Shown here: in pieces, positions 1 to 9,246 of the stretch
How positions within the stretch are numbered: the first letter of the stretch is position 1
How the letters are laid out: each line of letters starts with the position of its first letter
Origin: Kribbella rubisoli
Lineage (GTDB): Bacteria; Actinomycetota; Actinomycetes; Propionibacteriales; Kribbellaceae
Assembly (NCBI RefSeq): GCF_004217145.1
Contig: NZ_SHKR01000012.1
Coordinates: 992,001-1,056,000 of the forward strand
DNA: 64,000 nt
Reading direction: 5' to 3'
Made by a program: the position numbers and the translations under genes
The notes under the pieces: generated by a model
Database searches by the model: none
Told to the model about the DNA's origin: nothing
The model's input: only the letters and a program-made list of their open reading frames with translations

Positions 1-342
1 GTGTGTCCGAGCGGCGAGCCGTTCACGGTCGGCATCCAGGACCCGCGCGATCCCGGCCGCGTTGTCGCGAGCGTGGCGCGGAGCGCGGGAGCCGTGGCTA
101 CCAGCGGAACCGCGGCCCGCGGCGCGCACCTCTACGACCCTCGAAACGGCCGCCCCGCGCAGACGCGCTGGTTGTCGGTGTCGGTGACCGGGCCGTCCCT
201 GGAGTACGCCGATGTACTCGCCACGGCAGCCTTCGTCGCGGGTGACGACTGGCCGGAGGTGGTCGCCGTGCTGCCGGGCTACGAGGGGCTCGGCATTCTT
301 GCTGATGGCAACTTGTTCACGACCGCCGGGTGGGGTGGATGA
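1..342 (+). CDS. apbE: FAD:protein FMN transferase (ApbE), C-terminal part
   Basis: This is the C-terminal 113 residues of an ApbE-type flavin transferase; the gene begins left of the window. The family moves FMN from FAD onto a Thr of target proteins outside the membrane. The segment VATSGTAARGAHLYDPRNG (about residues 32-50) matches the conserved ApbE block in which the TSG and the H-x-(I/Y)-(D)P-x-(T/N)G stretch shape the active site. Its stop overlaps the next start in ATGA, so it heads a translationally coupled operon. The two FMN-binding proteins encoded at 3669-4654 are its obvious substrates. Recognition is by motif and context only. Confidence 0.85.
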   Translation: MCPSGEPFTVGIQDPRDPGRVVASVARSAGAVATSGTAARGAHLYDPRNGRPAQTRWLSVSVTGPSLEYADVLATAAFVAGDDWPEVVAVLPGYEGLGILADGNLFTTAGWGG

Positions 343-998
343 CGACACAGCTGCTGCTGGTCGAGGACGACGACGACCTGGCCGGTCTCCTCGACCGGGT
401 GCTGACCGATGAGGGGTACATGGTCACGCGGGCGTCAGACGGGCACACCGGCCTGCACCTCGCGCTGACTCACCCGGTGGACGCGATGATCGTCGATCGC
501 GGCCTGCCGGCCGTCGAGGGCCTCGACCTGATCGCACGGTTGCGCAGTCGCGGTGTCCGGACACCCATCCTGGTGCTGTCGGCACGGAAGAGCACGCAGG
601 ACCGTGTCGAGGGCCTCGACGCCGGCGCCGAGGACTATTTGACCAAGCCGTTCGAGCTCACCGAGTTGCTGGCCCGTCTGCGGGCGCTGCTCCGCCGGCA
701 CCTCGATCGTGCTGTCGAGCTCGCGGTGCCGGGTGGTTGGCTGCACATCGCAGGCCGGAGAGTACGGCGTACGGACGGGGAGTCGGTGGAGTTGTCGGAG
801 CGGGAAGCGGCGCTGCTCGCGCTGCTCGCGGCGCGGCCCGGCGTCGTGTTCAGCCGGGCTGACCTGCTTGACCGGGTCTTCGGCGAGGCAGAGTCGGAAA
901 CTGTCGTCGACACCTACGTGCACTACTGCCGGCGGAAACTGGGCCGGGGTGTGATCAGTACGGTGCGTGGGCTCGGCTACCGGCTGGGGAGTTCATGA
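339..998 (+). CDS. OmpR-family response regulator
   Basis: A two-domain response regulator. The receiver domain is about residues 1-115, with acidic cluster EDDDD at 9-13, phospho-acceptor Asp53 and conserved Lys103 in the TKPFE motif. A winged-helix DNA-binding domain ends in STVRGLGYRL. I chose ATG 339, which overlaps the ApbE stop as ATGA; a GTG at 330 would add three residues. The histidine kinase follows with another ATGA overlap, so the pair is coupled. It probably controls this flavin/heme redox operon; that is inference from position. Confidence 0.93.
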   Translation: MTTQLLLVEDDDDLAGLLDRVLTDEGYMVTRASDGHTGLHLALTHPVDAMIVDRGLPAVEGLDLIARLRSRGVRTPILVLSARKSTQDRVEGLDAGAEDYLTKPFELTELLARLRALLRRHLDRAVELAVPGGWLHIAGRRVRRTDGESVELSEREAALLALLAARPGVVFSRADLLDRVFGEAESETVVDTYVHYCRRKLGRGVISTVRGLGYRLGSS

Positions 999-2227
999 GC
1001 GGGCGACCGATCGGTGACGAGGTGCTGGTTCGCCGAGCCGCCCGCGGCGTCGCCGTACAGGCCGCCGGTCTGGTCGCCGCGGCAATGCTCGTGCTGATCG
1101 CCTTGGTCACGCTGGTCGTGGTGCGCGGCCAGGCAGGTGCTGCTGATGACTTACTGCGGTCAGCGGTGGCTACGGCCGATGACGTCGGCGATCCGCCCGC
1201 AGGCACCTGGTTGGTGATGGCGGGTTCATCCGGGACGACCACGACAGCGGGTCTTCCGGACGACCTGCTCCCGGAGCTCGCGGCTCTGCGGGGCCGGGCG
1301 ACCGACCAGGTTCAGTTGCTGACCGTCGAGAATGACGAAGGCGAGTTCCGCGTCGCCAGCGGGTTGTCGAAGGGCCGGCCGGTGCAGGCTGTGCTGGATT
1401 TGGCGGCCGCGCACCGGGAGCGGGCCCGTTTGCTGCAGGCCATGGGGTTCGCGGCGGCCTTGGGGCTCGTGCTGGCCGGTTTGCTGGGAGTTCTGATCGG
1501 GCGGCGCGCAGTCCGTCCGCTTGCTGAGGCCCTCACGCTGCAGCGGGCGTTCGTGGCCGACGCCGGGCATGAGCTGCGGACACCGCTGACGTTGCTGAGT
1601 ACCCGGGCACAAGTGCTCGAGCGGGCGTTGCGTCGCAGCGGTGCGGGCCCCGACATCCTCGGTGACGCGGACGGTGTGGTCGACGACACCCGCCGGCTCG
1701 CGGAGGTCGTCGACGATCTGCTTGCCGCGGCTGATCCGCGAGGTTCCGAGAACCATGAGCCGGTCGACCTGGTCAAGGTCGCCGAGGATGTTGCCGCCAG
1801 TGCGGCGGCGCATGCCGGGGAGGCCGGCGTACGGCTGCGGTGGGTCGCGGACGGTGACAAGGCGCTCGCCCTAGGTGCGACGAGTGCGATCCGGCGAGCG
1901 ACGATCGCCCTGGTGGACAACGCGATCGATCACACGCCCCGAGGCGGTGAGGTGCGCCTCGGCGTACGGCGGCACCGCGGTGACGTGATTCTGGCGGTCA
2001 GCGACACCGGTCCGGGGATCGGTCCGGAGGCCGCGCAACGGGTCCTGCGCCGGTTCGACTCGGGTGGCCATCGGTCCGGACGGGCTCACTACGGTCTGGG
2101 ACTGGCGCTTGCACATGACGTCGCGAACCGGCTCGGCGGGCACTTGCGGCTCGCCCCGAGCGAAGTCGGAGCGACGTTCGAGCTGGTGCTCCCGGCGATC
2201 GCCGACAGAGGTCCAAGGAACGACTAA
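995..2227 (+). CDS. Sensor histidine kinase (HisKA/HATPase)
   Basis: A 410-residue membrane sensor kinase. One hydrophobic segment is near residues 22-44 and a second near 150-168, flanking a short extracytoplasmic region of about 105 residues with no recognised sensor fold. The dimerisation/phospho-acceptor box DAGHELRTPLTLL puts the phosphorylated His at 192. The ATPase part shows an N box (VDNAIDHTPRGG) and G box (DTGPGIG, then HYGLGLALAHDV). The start overlaps the regulator's stop, so it is its cognate partner. Confidence 0.92.
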   Translation: MSGRPIGDEVLVRRAARGVAVQAAGLVAAAMLVLIALVTLVVVRGQAGAADDLLRSAVATADDVGDPPAGTWLVMAGSSGTTTTAGLPDDLLPELAALRGRATDQVQLLTVENDEGEFRVASGLSKGRPVQAVLDLAAAHRERARLLQAMGFAAALGLVLAGLLGVLIGRRAVRPLAEALTLQRAFVADAGHELRTPLTLLSTRAQVLERALRRSGAGPDILGDADGVVDDTRRLAEVVDDLLAAADPRGSENHEPVDLVKVAEDVAASAAAHAGEAGVRLRWVADGDKALALGATSAIRRATIALVDNAIDHTPRGGEVRLGVRRHRGDVILAVSDTGPGIGPEAAQRVLRRFDSGGHRSGRAHYGLGLALAHDVANRLGGHLRLAPSEVGATFELVLPAIADRGPRND

Positions 2228-2250
2228 GAATCCGCCGTCATCGTCGGAGT

Positions 2251-3672
2251 ATGACGTTCAGCGGTTCCCTGCAGGCGATGCGCCGCCCGCGGATCGCTCA
2301 TGCCCGGCGCCGCCCACGCCGAACTCCTGCCTGGTGGCGCGACGCCGTAGGCATCAGCTGCTGGGGAAGCGCCCTCGTGGTGGTCGCCCTCTGGGTGTCG
2401 GGGCGCGGCGTTCAGAATCTGGCGACCGGACCCGCGGACCTGCTGACCTCACTGGGCCGGCTGTCGGGTCTGGTCGCCGCCGATCTGCTGCTGGTGCAGG
2501 TGTTCCTGATGGCTCGCGTGCCGGCGATCGAGCGCAGCTACGGCCAGGACGAGTTGGCGAGGCGGCACCGGTTGGTCGGCTTCTGGTCGTTCAACCTGCT
2601 GCTGGTGCACATCGCCGCGATCCTGGTCGGATACACCCTGCGCGATCACAGCGATCTCGTGCGTGAGACCTGGTCTGTGGTCACGACGTACGGCGGCATG
2701 CTGCTCGCCGCGGCGGCGACCGTCGCGTTGACCTTGGTCGTGGTCACGTCGGTGCGGGCGGCGCGGCGGGCGTTGCGGTACGAGTCGTGGCACCTGCTCC
2801 ACCTGTACGCGTACGTCGGGGTCGGATTGTCGGTGCCGCACGAGATCTGGACCGGTGCGGACTTCACGACGTCACCGCTCGCCCGGCTTTACTGGTGGTC
2901 GGCGTACGGCGTGGCTGCAGCCGCGATCGTGTTGTACCGCCTCGTCCTGCCGGTATGGCGGACGGTGCGCCACGGGTTGACCGTGCGCGACGTGATCCAC
3001 GAAGCGCCCGGTGTGGTGACGGTGCAGCTGGGCGGGCGTGGACTGCATCGGATGCCGGTCCGGGCCGGGCAGTACTTCGTGTTCCGATTCCTCGACGGCC
3101 CGGGGTGGTCGCGGGGCAACCCGTACTCGCTGTCGGCGTCGCCGGCGCCCGATCAGTTGCGCGTGACGGCCAAGACGGCGGGTGACGGCAGCGGCCGCCT
3201 CGCCCGGCTGCGTCCGGGGACGAAGGTCGCGATCGAAGGGCCGTACGGGCGGCTGACCGCGGAGCGACGGGTGACGGATCGGGTCGCGATGTTCGCCTGC
3301 GGAATCGGCATCACCCCGCTGCGGGCGCTGCTTGAGGAGCTCGCGTACCGGCCGGGCAATGCGGTCCTGGTGTACCGGGCGCATGAGGCTGTGGACCTGG
3401 TTTTCCGGGACGAGCTCGAGCAGCTGGCTCGGCGGCGCGGCATCACCGTGCACTACCTGCTCGGCCGGCGGACCCCGAAGCGGAACTCTTGGTTGCCGGA
3501 GAGTGCGTGGAACTGGTCCGACGCGGACGCCATGCGTCAGCTGGTCCCGGAGATCGAGCAGTACGACGTCTACGTTTGCGGGCCGGACCGGTGGATGGAC
3601 GCGGTGTGTGCGGCGGCGCGGGCCGACGGACTGCCGGACGGCCAGCTGCACCAGGAGCGGTTCTCGTGGTGA
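2251..3672 (+). CDS. Ferric-reductase-like flavocytochrome (heme membrane domain + FNR module)
   Basis: The 473-residue protein has an N-terminal ferric-reductase-type membrane domain (about 20-215) with several hydrophobic helices and paired His residues in RHRLVGFWSFNLLLVH and YESWHLLHLYAYV, likely b-heme ligands. An FAD-binding barrel follows (RAGQYFVFRF, then NPYSLSAS, about 270-300), and an NAD(P)-binding end with ACGIGITPLRALL and VYVCGPDRWMD. It should take electrons from NAD(P)H through FAD to heme across the membrane. The neighbouring FMN-binding proteins are plausible acceptors outside. The GGAG before the ATG is very close, so initiation may be weak. Confidence 0.9.
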   Translation: MTFSGSLQAMRRPRIAHARRRPRRTPAWWRDAVGISCWGSALVVVALWVSGRGVQNLATGPADLLTSLGRLSGLVAADLLLVQVFLMARVPAIERSYGQDELARRHRLVGFWSFNLLLVHIAAILVGYTLRDHSDLVRETWSVVTTYGGMLLAAAATVALTLVVVTSVRAARRALRYESWHLLHLYAYVGVGLSVPHEIWTGADFTTSPLARLYWWSAYGVAAAAIVLYRLVLPVWRTVRHGLTVRDVIHEAPGVVTVQLGGRGLHRMPVRAGQYFVFRFLDGPGWSRGNPYSLSASPAPDQLRVTAKTAGDGSGRLARLRPGTKVAIEGPYGRLTAERRVTDRVAMFACGIGITPLRALLEELAYRPGNAVLVYRAHEAVDLVFRDELEQLARRRGITVHYLLGRRTPKRNSWLPESAWNWSDADAMRQLVPEIEQYDVYVCGPDRWMDAVCAAARADGLPDGQLHQERFSW

Positions 3673-4214
3673 GGAGAGTGCGGATGAGGCGCGGGACGAG
3701 GGTAGTGATGACCATCGCGACAACGGCGGTGGTGGCGGTTGCCTATCGGACCGGAACACAGCCGCGGACGGTCTCCGAGGCAAACACCTCGCGGACGACG
3801 ACGCCGACAGCTGCACCGCGAGCGCCATCATCTGAACCACAGTCGAAATCTCCTGCGAAGACACCGTCGGCTACGCCGTCGGCAACGCCGCGGCAGTCGA
3901 CTCGTACGAAGCCGAGCTCGTCCGCGGCGCTCACTGTGGCCGGTGATGTCGTCGACACCCAGTACGGACCGGTGCAGGTCGAGATCACGATGCGGGGCGG
4001 CCGCATCACCACGTCACGGGCCCTCGAGCGTCCGAGTGGCGACGGGCAGACCGACGAGATCAACAGTTCCGCGATCCCACAGCTCGACCAGGAGGCGGTA
4101 GCCGCACAGAGCGCACAGGTCGACACGGTGTCGGGAGCAACGTTCACGTCGGACGGCTATGCCAAGTCGTTGCAGTCGGCAATCGACGCGGCGCACCGGG
4201 CCGGCGCGCGATGA
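3669..4214 (+). CDS. Exported FMN-binding domain protein (flavinylation target) 1
   Basis: An N-terminal hydrophobic anchor is followed by a long Ser/Thr/Pro linker and a C-terminal FMN-binding domain (about 90-180). The motif VDTVSGATFTSDGY contains the S-G-A-T sequence whose Thr is esterified to FMN by ApbE in this family. GTG 3669 overlaps the upstream stop (GTGA); ATG 3684 is an alternative start. It lies between the flavocytochrome and a second copy of the same domain, and the ApbE gene is upstream, so a short extracytoplasmic electron relay is likely. Confidence 0.88.
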   Translation: MRRVRMRRGTRVVMTIATTAVVAVAYRTGTQPRTVSEANTSRTTTPTAAPRAPSSEPQSKSPAKTPSATPSATPRQSTRTKPSSSAALTVAGDVVDTQYGPVQVEITMRGGRITTSRALERPSGDGQTDEINSSAIPQLDQEAVAAQSAQVDTVSGATFTSDGYAKSLQSAIDAAHRAGAR

Positions 4215-4654
4215 GTGCGCACGCGGAGCGATTGCGACGCAACGCGGTGGTCGGCGGAGCCAGCGGCGTACTGCTTGTGCTCCTCTTCCTGTACCCGACC
4301 AGCCGCAATCACGTCGACACCCCATCGGTCGCTGCGGCAGTACCGGGAGTCGTGAGCACCTCACCGGGGAGCAGCGATGTGGTCGTCAACGGGAGCTCGG
4401 TGGACACGCGGTACGGCCCTGTCCAGGTCCGGGTCACGATCCGGGCGCACCGGCTGGTCGCGGTGACGTCGCTTGTCTACCCGTCGTCGAGCGGCCGGGA
4501 CCGGGAGATCAACTCGTATGCTCTGCCGCAGTTGGAGCAGGAAGCGGTCGCGGCCCAGGGTGCCCGGATCGACACCGTGTCGGGGGCAACGTTCACCTCG
4601 GACGGATACCGGCAGTCGTTGCAGTCTGCACTGGACGCCGCGCACTTCAGCTGA
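4211..4654 (+). CDS. Exported FMN-binding domain protein (flavinylation target) 2
   Basis: A 147-residue paralogue of the preceding protein. It has one N-terminal transmembrane segment (GGASGVLLVLLFLYP), a short linker and the FMN-binding domain, ending with RIDTVSGATFTSDGYRQSL. The candidate flavinylated Thr is in SGAT. Near-identical stretches (EQEAVAAQ, DTVSGATFTSDGY) show a tandem duplication. Start and upstream stop overlap in ATGA. Confidence 0.88.
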   Translation: MSAHAERLRRNAVVGGASGVLLVLLFLYPTSRNHVDTPSVAAAVPGVVSTSPGSSDVVVNGSSVDTRYGPVQVRVTIRAHRLVAVTSLVYPSSSGRDREINSYALPQLEQEAVAAQGARIDTVSGATFTSDGYRQSLQSALDAAHFS

Positions 4655-4742
4655 GAGTCCAAGAAAACACCAAGATAGCGCTGCGAGCCTGGGGTTCCTG
4701 ACCACCGATCCAATGCGGTCCCGAGCTATCCGAAGGAACCCG

Positions 4743-5234
4743 ATGCAGACAGTCAACGGTCTTCCCGCCCACGTGCTGCTGGTGCACGCCATTGTCGTCC
4801 TGCTGCCGCTGTCGGCCGTGCTCCTGGTGCTGACTGCGCTGTGGCCTGCGGCCAGGCGCCGGCTCGCGGGACCGAACGCGGTCTTGTCGCTGCTCGTCGT
4901 TGTCCTCGTGCCGATCACCACCAGCGCGGGGGAGTGGCTCGAACACCGCCTGACTCCGACTCCGTTGATCGACCGGCACGCCGAGCTCGGCGACACCGCC
5001 ATCTATGTAGCTGTCGCGGTGGCAATCGTTTGTGTCGTCGTGTGGTGGCGCCAGCGCGAGGTCTCCGGCCGGACTCCGGCGAAGCGGCACTACCTCGCTC
5101 CCAACTCCACCGTTTTCACCACCGCGCTGACGGTGGTGGCGGTCCTCGTCGGCGGTGTCTCGGTGTACGACGTCGTCCGTATCGGCGACTCCGGCGCGAA
5201 AGCGAGCTGGAGCAACTGGGCCGCCCGCCCGTGA
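4743..5234 (+). CDS. DUF2231-family membrane protein
   Basis: A 163-residue protein opening with MQTVNGLPAHVLLVHAIVVL, the family signature in which His residues sit at the start of the first of four hydrophobic helices. The function of the family is not settled; a redox or heme-associated role has been suggested because of the conserved His. AAGGA about 7 bases before ATG 4743 supports this start. It follows the flavin operon on the same strand after 88 bases. Confidence 0.8.
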   Translation: MQTVNGLPAHVLLVHAIVVLLPLSAVLLVLTALWPAARRRLAGPNAVLSLLVVVLVPITTSAGEWLEHRLTPTPLIDRHAELGDTAIYVAVAVAIVCVVVWWRQREVSGRTPAKRHYLAPNSTVFTTALTVVAVLVGGVSVYDVVRIGDSGAKASWSNWAARP

Positions 5235-5240
5235 CAACGG

Positions 5241-5420
5241 TCAGCGCACGATCAAGGTTGCCTTCGTCTGGTGGGTCAGTGATCCACTGGTAGCGGTGAC
5301 GGCGAGCGTGCCGGCGATGCGGATCAGGTCGCCGTCGATCGACAACTCGCCTCACCAGCCGCCGAAGACGATCCAGCCGGGCAGTACTTTCGCCTTGGTC
5401 TTGTGGATTGTCACGGCTGA
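5241..5420 (-). pseudogene. Remnant C-terminal tail of a secreted protein
   Basis: Read on the minus strand just after the lipoprotein stop, this stretch encodes VTIHKTKAKVLPGWIVFGGW, an in-frame TGA, then a beta-rich end containing LAVTATSGSLTHQTKATL and a final stop. The (T)SGSLTHxT pattern is common at the C-terminus of actinobacterial secreted hydrolases. With a stop inside and no start or body, it is a leftover fragment. Confidence 0.4.
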
Positions 5421-6197
5421 TCAGGTGCCGGACTGGGTTGCGCCGAGGACGTCTTGTGCCTTCTCGACGGCGGTGCTGGTGGCGCCGTCGAGGTCTTCGG
5501 GGAGGCCGTTGATCACGGTGACGGCCAGGACGACATCGTCGACGCCGGTGGTGACCATGGTGACCTCGAATCCTTCGAGGGGCCCGGAGGTCGCGGTGAA
5601 GCGTACGGCGACGGGGTCGGTGCCGGCTTGAGGTGCGGAGACCGGACGGACGCTGATCGGCGAACTGCCTTCGCCGGGGACCTTCAAGGTCATCGTGCGG
5701 CAGGCCGCGACGGCCTGCTTGAACGACTTCTGCAGGGCCCGGACCGCCGCGGGAGACGCCATCGCGTCGATGCTCTCGTCGATGAACGGTCCCTGTGCGC
5801 CGCCGGAGTACGACTGGCTCGCGGACGCCTTCGAGCCGGGCGGGTTGTCGGCGTTCGTGTAGGCGACGAGCCTGGCGCAGCGGGAGTCTTTCGACGAGAC
5901 CGCGACATCGGGGCCGTCGCTGTTGTCGTCCTTCTCGAGGGAGAACCCGGCCGGGAGATCTGCGAGTGCGAGCAGTGCTTTGGTCAAGGTGGCCGCCGTA
6001 CGTGCGGTCTGGGCAGTTGGAGTCGACGGCGGTACGGCGGTCGGCGTGGTGACCGCCGATGTGGTCATGGTCGGGCTGGGTGTCGACGACGGCGCGCTCG
6101 AGGGCGTGGGCGCGCCGGCCTTGGTGCCGGTGGAGCAGGCGGCGAGCGCGAGCAGCACGACGGCGGCGGAGGCGACAGTACGAAAGGGCTTGGCCAT
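5421..6197 (-). CDS. Putative lipoprotein of unknown function
   Basis: A 258-residue exported lipoprotein. The signal peptide ends in the lipobox LALAACS, so Cys at about 20 should be lipidated. A Thr/Ser/Pro-rich linker (about 25-65) leads into a globular domain with two Cys that could pair (SRCARL and AACRTM). The domain resembles the soluble sensor-type domains of actinobacterial lipoproteins, but I cannot name a family. ATG 6197 is preceded by AGGAG on the minus strand. Confidence 0.75.
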   Translation of the reverse strand: MAKPFRTVASAAVVLLALAACSTGTKAGAPTPSSAPSSTPSPTMTTSAVTTPTAVPPSTPTAQTARTAATLTKALLALADLPAGFSLEKDDNSDGPDVAVSSKDSRCARLVAYTNADNPPGSKASASQSYSGGAQGPFIDESIDAMASPAAVRALQKSFKQAVAACRTMTLKVPGEGSSPISVRPVSAPQAGTDPVAVRFTATSGPLEGFEVTMVTTGVDDVVLAVTVINGLPEDLDGATSTAVEKAQDVLGATQSGT

Positions 6198-6405
6198 GGG
6201 AGTCTCCTGGTATGCGGGCATGGGTCGGGCGCTGCCGACCAGACTTCCCGGCACACCAGAAAACCGAACTCTCGCAGGCGACGTCGAGGTACGGCGATCG
6301 CCCGCATGGACTACATCGGTACCAGTGCGCGGGGCGTTACAGCGCTGCTGTCATTGAGTTCGACGTCGTCCGGCGGCGCCTGCCGGTACTCGGTCCGATG
6401 CCAGC

Positions 6406-8535
6406 TCAGGACTGGGTGTTGGCGGGCATGTGGAGGCTTCCGTAGCGTTCCATTCGTTGCCAGCGCAGCCGTGAGCCGGCGAGGGCGGTGAAGACGGACT
6501 GGATGACGACGAGGTACATGAGCTGGCGGTAGACGAACTGCTGGAGGGGGAGGGTCCACAGCGGGCCGGGCTTTTCGCCGTCGAGTCGGAAGGCGTACAG
6601 GCCCATCGCGAACTGCAGGGCCAGGAAGCCGAGCCAGACGAGTCCGACGCGTAGTGGGTCGAGGAAGACAAGGCCGTAGATCGCGAACACGTCGACCACT
6701 GGTGCGAGCAGTGGCAGGAGGACCTGGAAGAGCATGAGGTAGGTCAGGCCCCGTCGGCCGAGCTTGCCGGCCTGCCAGCGCTGCACCAGAGCGCCGCGGT
6801 GTTTCCACATCGCCTGCAGGGTCCCGTAGCACCAGCGGTACCGCTGCCGCCACAGCGCGCCCAGCGATGCCGGCGCCTCCGTCCACGCGACCGCGCGCTC
6901 CTCGTACACGACCAGCCATCCGTCGCGGCACAACGCCATCGTCAGATCGGTGTCCTCGGCAAGAGTCACGTCGCTGAGTCCGCCGATTCGCTCCAGCGCC
7001 GTACGCCGGAATCCGCCGACCGCACCGGGAACGGTCGGCATGCACTCGGCCAGGTCGAACAGCCGCCGGTCGAGGTTGAACCCGATGACGTACTCGATGT
7101 GCTGCCAGCGGCCCAGCAGGCCGCCCCGGTTGAGGACCTTGGCATTGCCCGACACCGCGCCGACGGCCGGGTCGGCGAACGGCTGCACGAGCATCCGGAC
7201 CGCATCGGTCTCGAACACGGTGTCGCCGTCGACCATCACGATCAGGTCGAACCGTGCGGCCTGCAGTCCGGTGTTGAGGGCGATCGGTTTGCCGGAGTTC
7301 GGCTGCCGGATCACCCGTACGCCGGGGATCCGCAGGGATTCGACCAGGTCCGCCGTACCGTCGGTCGAACCGTCGTCGACCACGATCACCTCGAGCGGGT
7401 GGTCCGAGGCGACGAGCGACCGGATCGCGGCCTCGATACCTGCGCTTTCGTTGTATGCCGGGACGATCACGCTGACCGGTTCGGTCACGGATGCTCCCCA
7501 GACGCGGCCGCGCATTCGGCGGGCATGGCGTCGCGCGGCGATCAGCGTTGTGATCGCGCGCAGCACGCTGAGCGCGCCGGCGGCGTACAGCAGCCAGGTG
7601 AGCACGGTGAGGACGCTGTCGCTGATCCGCATCGCCCAGATGACGGCGAGCCCGCGGCCGCGGTCCAACAGGTTCGCATGGCGAGCTGGGTCCGGGAGGC
7701 CGACTGCGTCGCTGACGGTGGCGAACCGGAACCCGCGGGCCTTGAGCCGCGGAATCAGCCTGCTGAGTGCCTCGACGGTCTGGCTGCGGTCGCCGCCGGC
7801 GTCGTGCATCAGTAGCACCTGCCCGGCGGTGTTGCGCGGCATGGAGTTGGCGATCACCTGGTTGGTGCCGGGGCGGCGCCAGTCCTGGCTGTCCTGGGTG
7901 GTCAGGACGGCCAGGTACCCCGCCTCCCGGACCTGCTGGAGGGCGGCCCAGTCGCGATCGGTCAGTGCTCTCGGCTCGGACGAGTACGGCGGGCGGAGCA
8001 ACGTCGTACTGACTCCGGTGGCCCCTGCGAGGATGAGCTGGCTCTGCCGGAGCTCGAGGGACCGGCGCCAGCCGGGCGCAGTTGACAGGTTGGCGTGGGT
8101 GAAGGTGTGCACCGCGATCTGGTGGCCTTCGGCGACTATCCGGCGGGCCAGCTCGGGGTGCGCGGCGACCGCGGTGCCGACGACGAAGAAGGTCGCGTGC
8201 ACGTGCTGCGCCTTCAACAGGTCCAGCACCTTCGGCGTCCAGACCGGGTCCGGCCCGTCGTCGAACGTGAGCGCGATCGTCCGGGCTTTCGGTGACACCG
8301 ACCGTGGTGCGCCGGAGCCGGCGTCGATGACCGGCCCGCCGGTGACGATCTGTCGTGGCACCGACGCGGACCCGCCGGACGGCTGGACCGCACCGTCAGG
8401 CTCCGCGCCGAACATGTGGTGCGTGTAGCCGTTCAGCAGCAACATGCTGGACAGGCAGACCAGCAGCATCGTCATGACGATCCAGTGCGTCCGGAGTGGG
8501 ACCTGCTTGGCGCGACGAGCCGCCGGTCTGCTCAC
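6406..8535 (-). CDS. Bifunctional polysaccharide deacetylase / family 2 glycosyltransferase
   Basis: A 709-residue fusion. After an N-terminal transmembrane helix (18-36), a NodB-type deacetylase domain has TFDDGPDP at 90-97 (metal-binding Asp pair) and HTFTH at 143-147. A further membrane segment is near 300-325. The glycosyltransferase 2 domain begins at about 355 (VSVIVPAYNES), with the DGDT acidic motif, TLAEDTDLT and QRYRW, then several C-terminal membrane helices forming an export channel. The layout resembles processive N-acetylhexosamine polymer synthases coupled to N-deacetylation. The start overlaps the upstream gene's stop (ATGA). Confidence 0.92.
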   Translation of the reverse strand: MSRPAARRAKQVPLRTHWIVMTMLLVCLSSMLLLNGYTHHMFGAEPDGAVQPSGGSASVPRQIVTGGPVIDAGSGAPRSVSPKARTIALTFDDGPDPVWTPKVLDLLKAQHVHATFFVVGTAVAAHPELARRIVAEGHQIAVHTFTHANLSTAPGWRRSLELRQSQLILAGATGVSTTLLRPPYSSEPRALTDRDWAALQQVREAGYLAVLTTQDSQDWRRPGTNQVIANSMPRNTAGQVLLMHDAGGDRSQTVEALSRLIPRLKARGFRFATVSDAVGLPDPARHANLLDRGRGLAVIWAMRISDSVLTVLTWLLYAAGALSVLRAITTLIAARRHARRMRGRVWGASVTEPVSVIVPAYNESAGIEAAIRSLVASDHPLEVIVVDDGSTDGTADLVESLRIPGVRVIRQPNSGKPIALNTGLQAARFDLIVMVDGDTVFETDAVRMLVQPFADPAVGAVSGNAKVLNRGGLLGRWQHIEYVIGFNLDRRLFDLAECMPTVPGAVGGFRRTALERIGGLSDVTLAEDTDLTMALCRDGWLVVYEERAVAWTEAPASLGALWRQRYRWCYGTLQAMWKHRGALVQRWQAGKLGRRGLTYLMLFQVLLPLLAPVVDVFAIYGLVFLDPLRVGLVWLGFLALQFAMGLYAFRLDGEKPGPLWTLPLQQFVYRQLMYLVVIQSVFTALAGSRLRWQRMERYGSLHMPANTQS

Positions 8536-9128
8536 GGTTTGGTCGGCGTCTTCGTCCGACCGGGCGGGGTGGTCGGCTTGTTGCCGTGCGTCGTGGTCGT
8601 GGTCGGCACGGTTGTCGTGGTAGTCGTCGTGGTCGGAACGGTCGTCGTCGTGGTGGTTGTGGGTACGACGGTGAGCGGCGGCGGCACCGGAGTCACCGGC
8701 GGGACGATCGTCGTGGACCCACCGGTCGTCGGAACCATGGTCGGCGCGGACGTCGGCCCGCCGGTGGGAGCCGTCGTGCCGGTGGTCGATGTCGGCTCCG
8801 TCGAGGAACCGTTGGTCGGTCCACCGGTCGATCCGTCACCGGGCGTCGCCGAAGAGCCTCCGGTCGGCTGCGCCGTCTCGGCCGCGACTTCGGCCGGTGG
8901 CGCCGTCGGCCGCTGCAGCGGCTTCGTGACCGCCTCGGGAAGTGGGATCAGCGGCGTGTCCAGGCGCGGCCCGCCCAGCAGACTGCTGCTCATCAGAATC
9001 AGATAGCCGACCGCGGGAACGGCTAATGCGACGCCGGTACGGCGAATCAGGCGACGGCGGCGCCCGGACGCGTCCACAAAGACGGGCGGCCGGGAAGAGG
9101 GCGGCTTCACAATCCGTGGATCGTACAC
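8532..9128 (-). CDS. Membrane-anchored Pro/Thr-rich protein, partner of the glycosyltransferase
   Basis: A 198-residue protein with a basic N-terminus (RRRRLIRR), one membrane helix (GVALAVPAVGYLILMSSSLL) and a long low-complexity extracellular tail of Pro, Thr and Val, ending in a near-pure Thr-Val repeat. No enzymatic domain is visible. It is the first gene of a two-gene operon with the deacetylase/glycosyltransferase, so a spacer or scaffold role at the cell surface is possible. Confidence 0.7.
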   Translation of the reverse strand: MYDPRIVKPPSSRPPVFVDASGRRRRLIRRTGVALAVPAVGYLILMSSSLLGGPRLDTPLIPLPEAVTKPLQRPTAPPAEVAAETAQPTGGSSATPGDGSTGGPTNGSSTEPTSTTGTTAPTGGPTSAPTMVPTTGGSTTIVPPVTPVPPPLTVVPTTTTTTTVPTTTTTTTTVPTTTTTHGNKPTTPPGRTKTPTKP

Positions 9129-9246
9129 GCTACTCGCCGGTCAGGTGAGACTGTCGCTGAGCTCGCTCTCAGTTTCGCCTTTCCCTTTGTTGCTAAGGGC
9201 TTCCTAAGTTTGCAACAAGCTGCAATGGGCTTGCGCCGGAGAGTAT

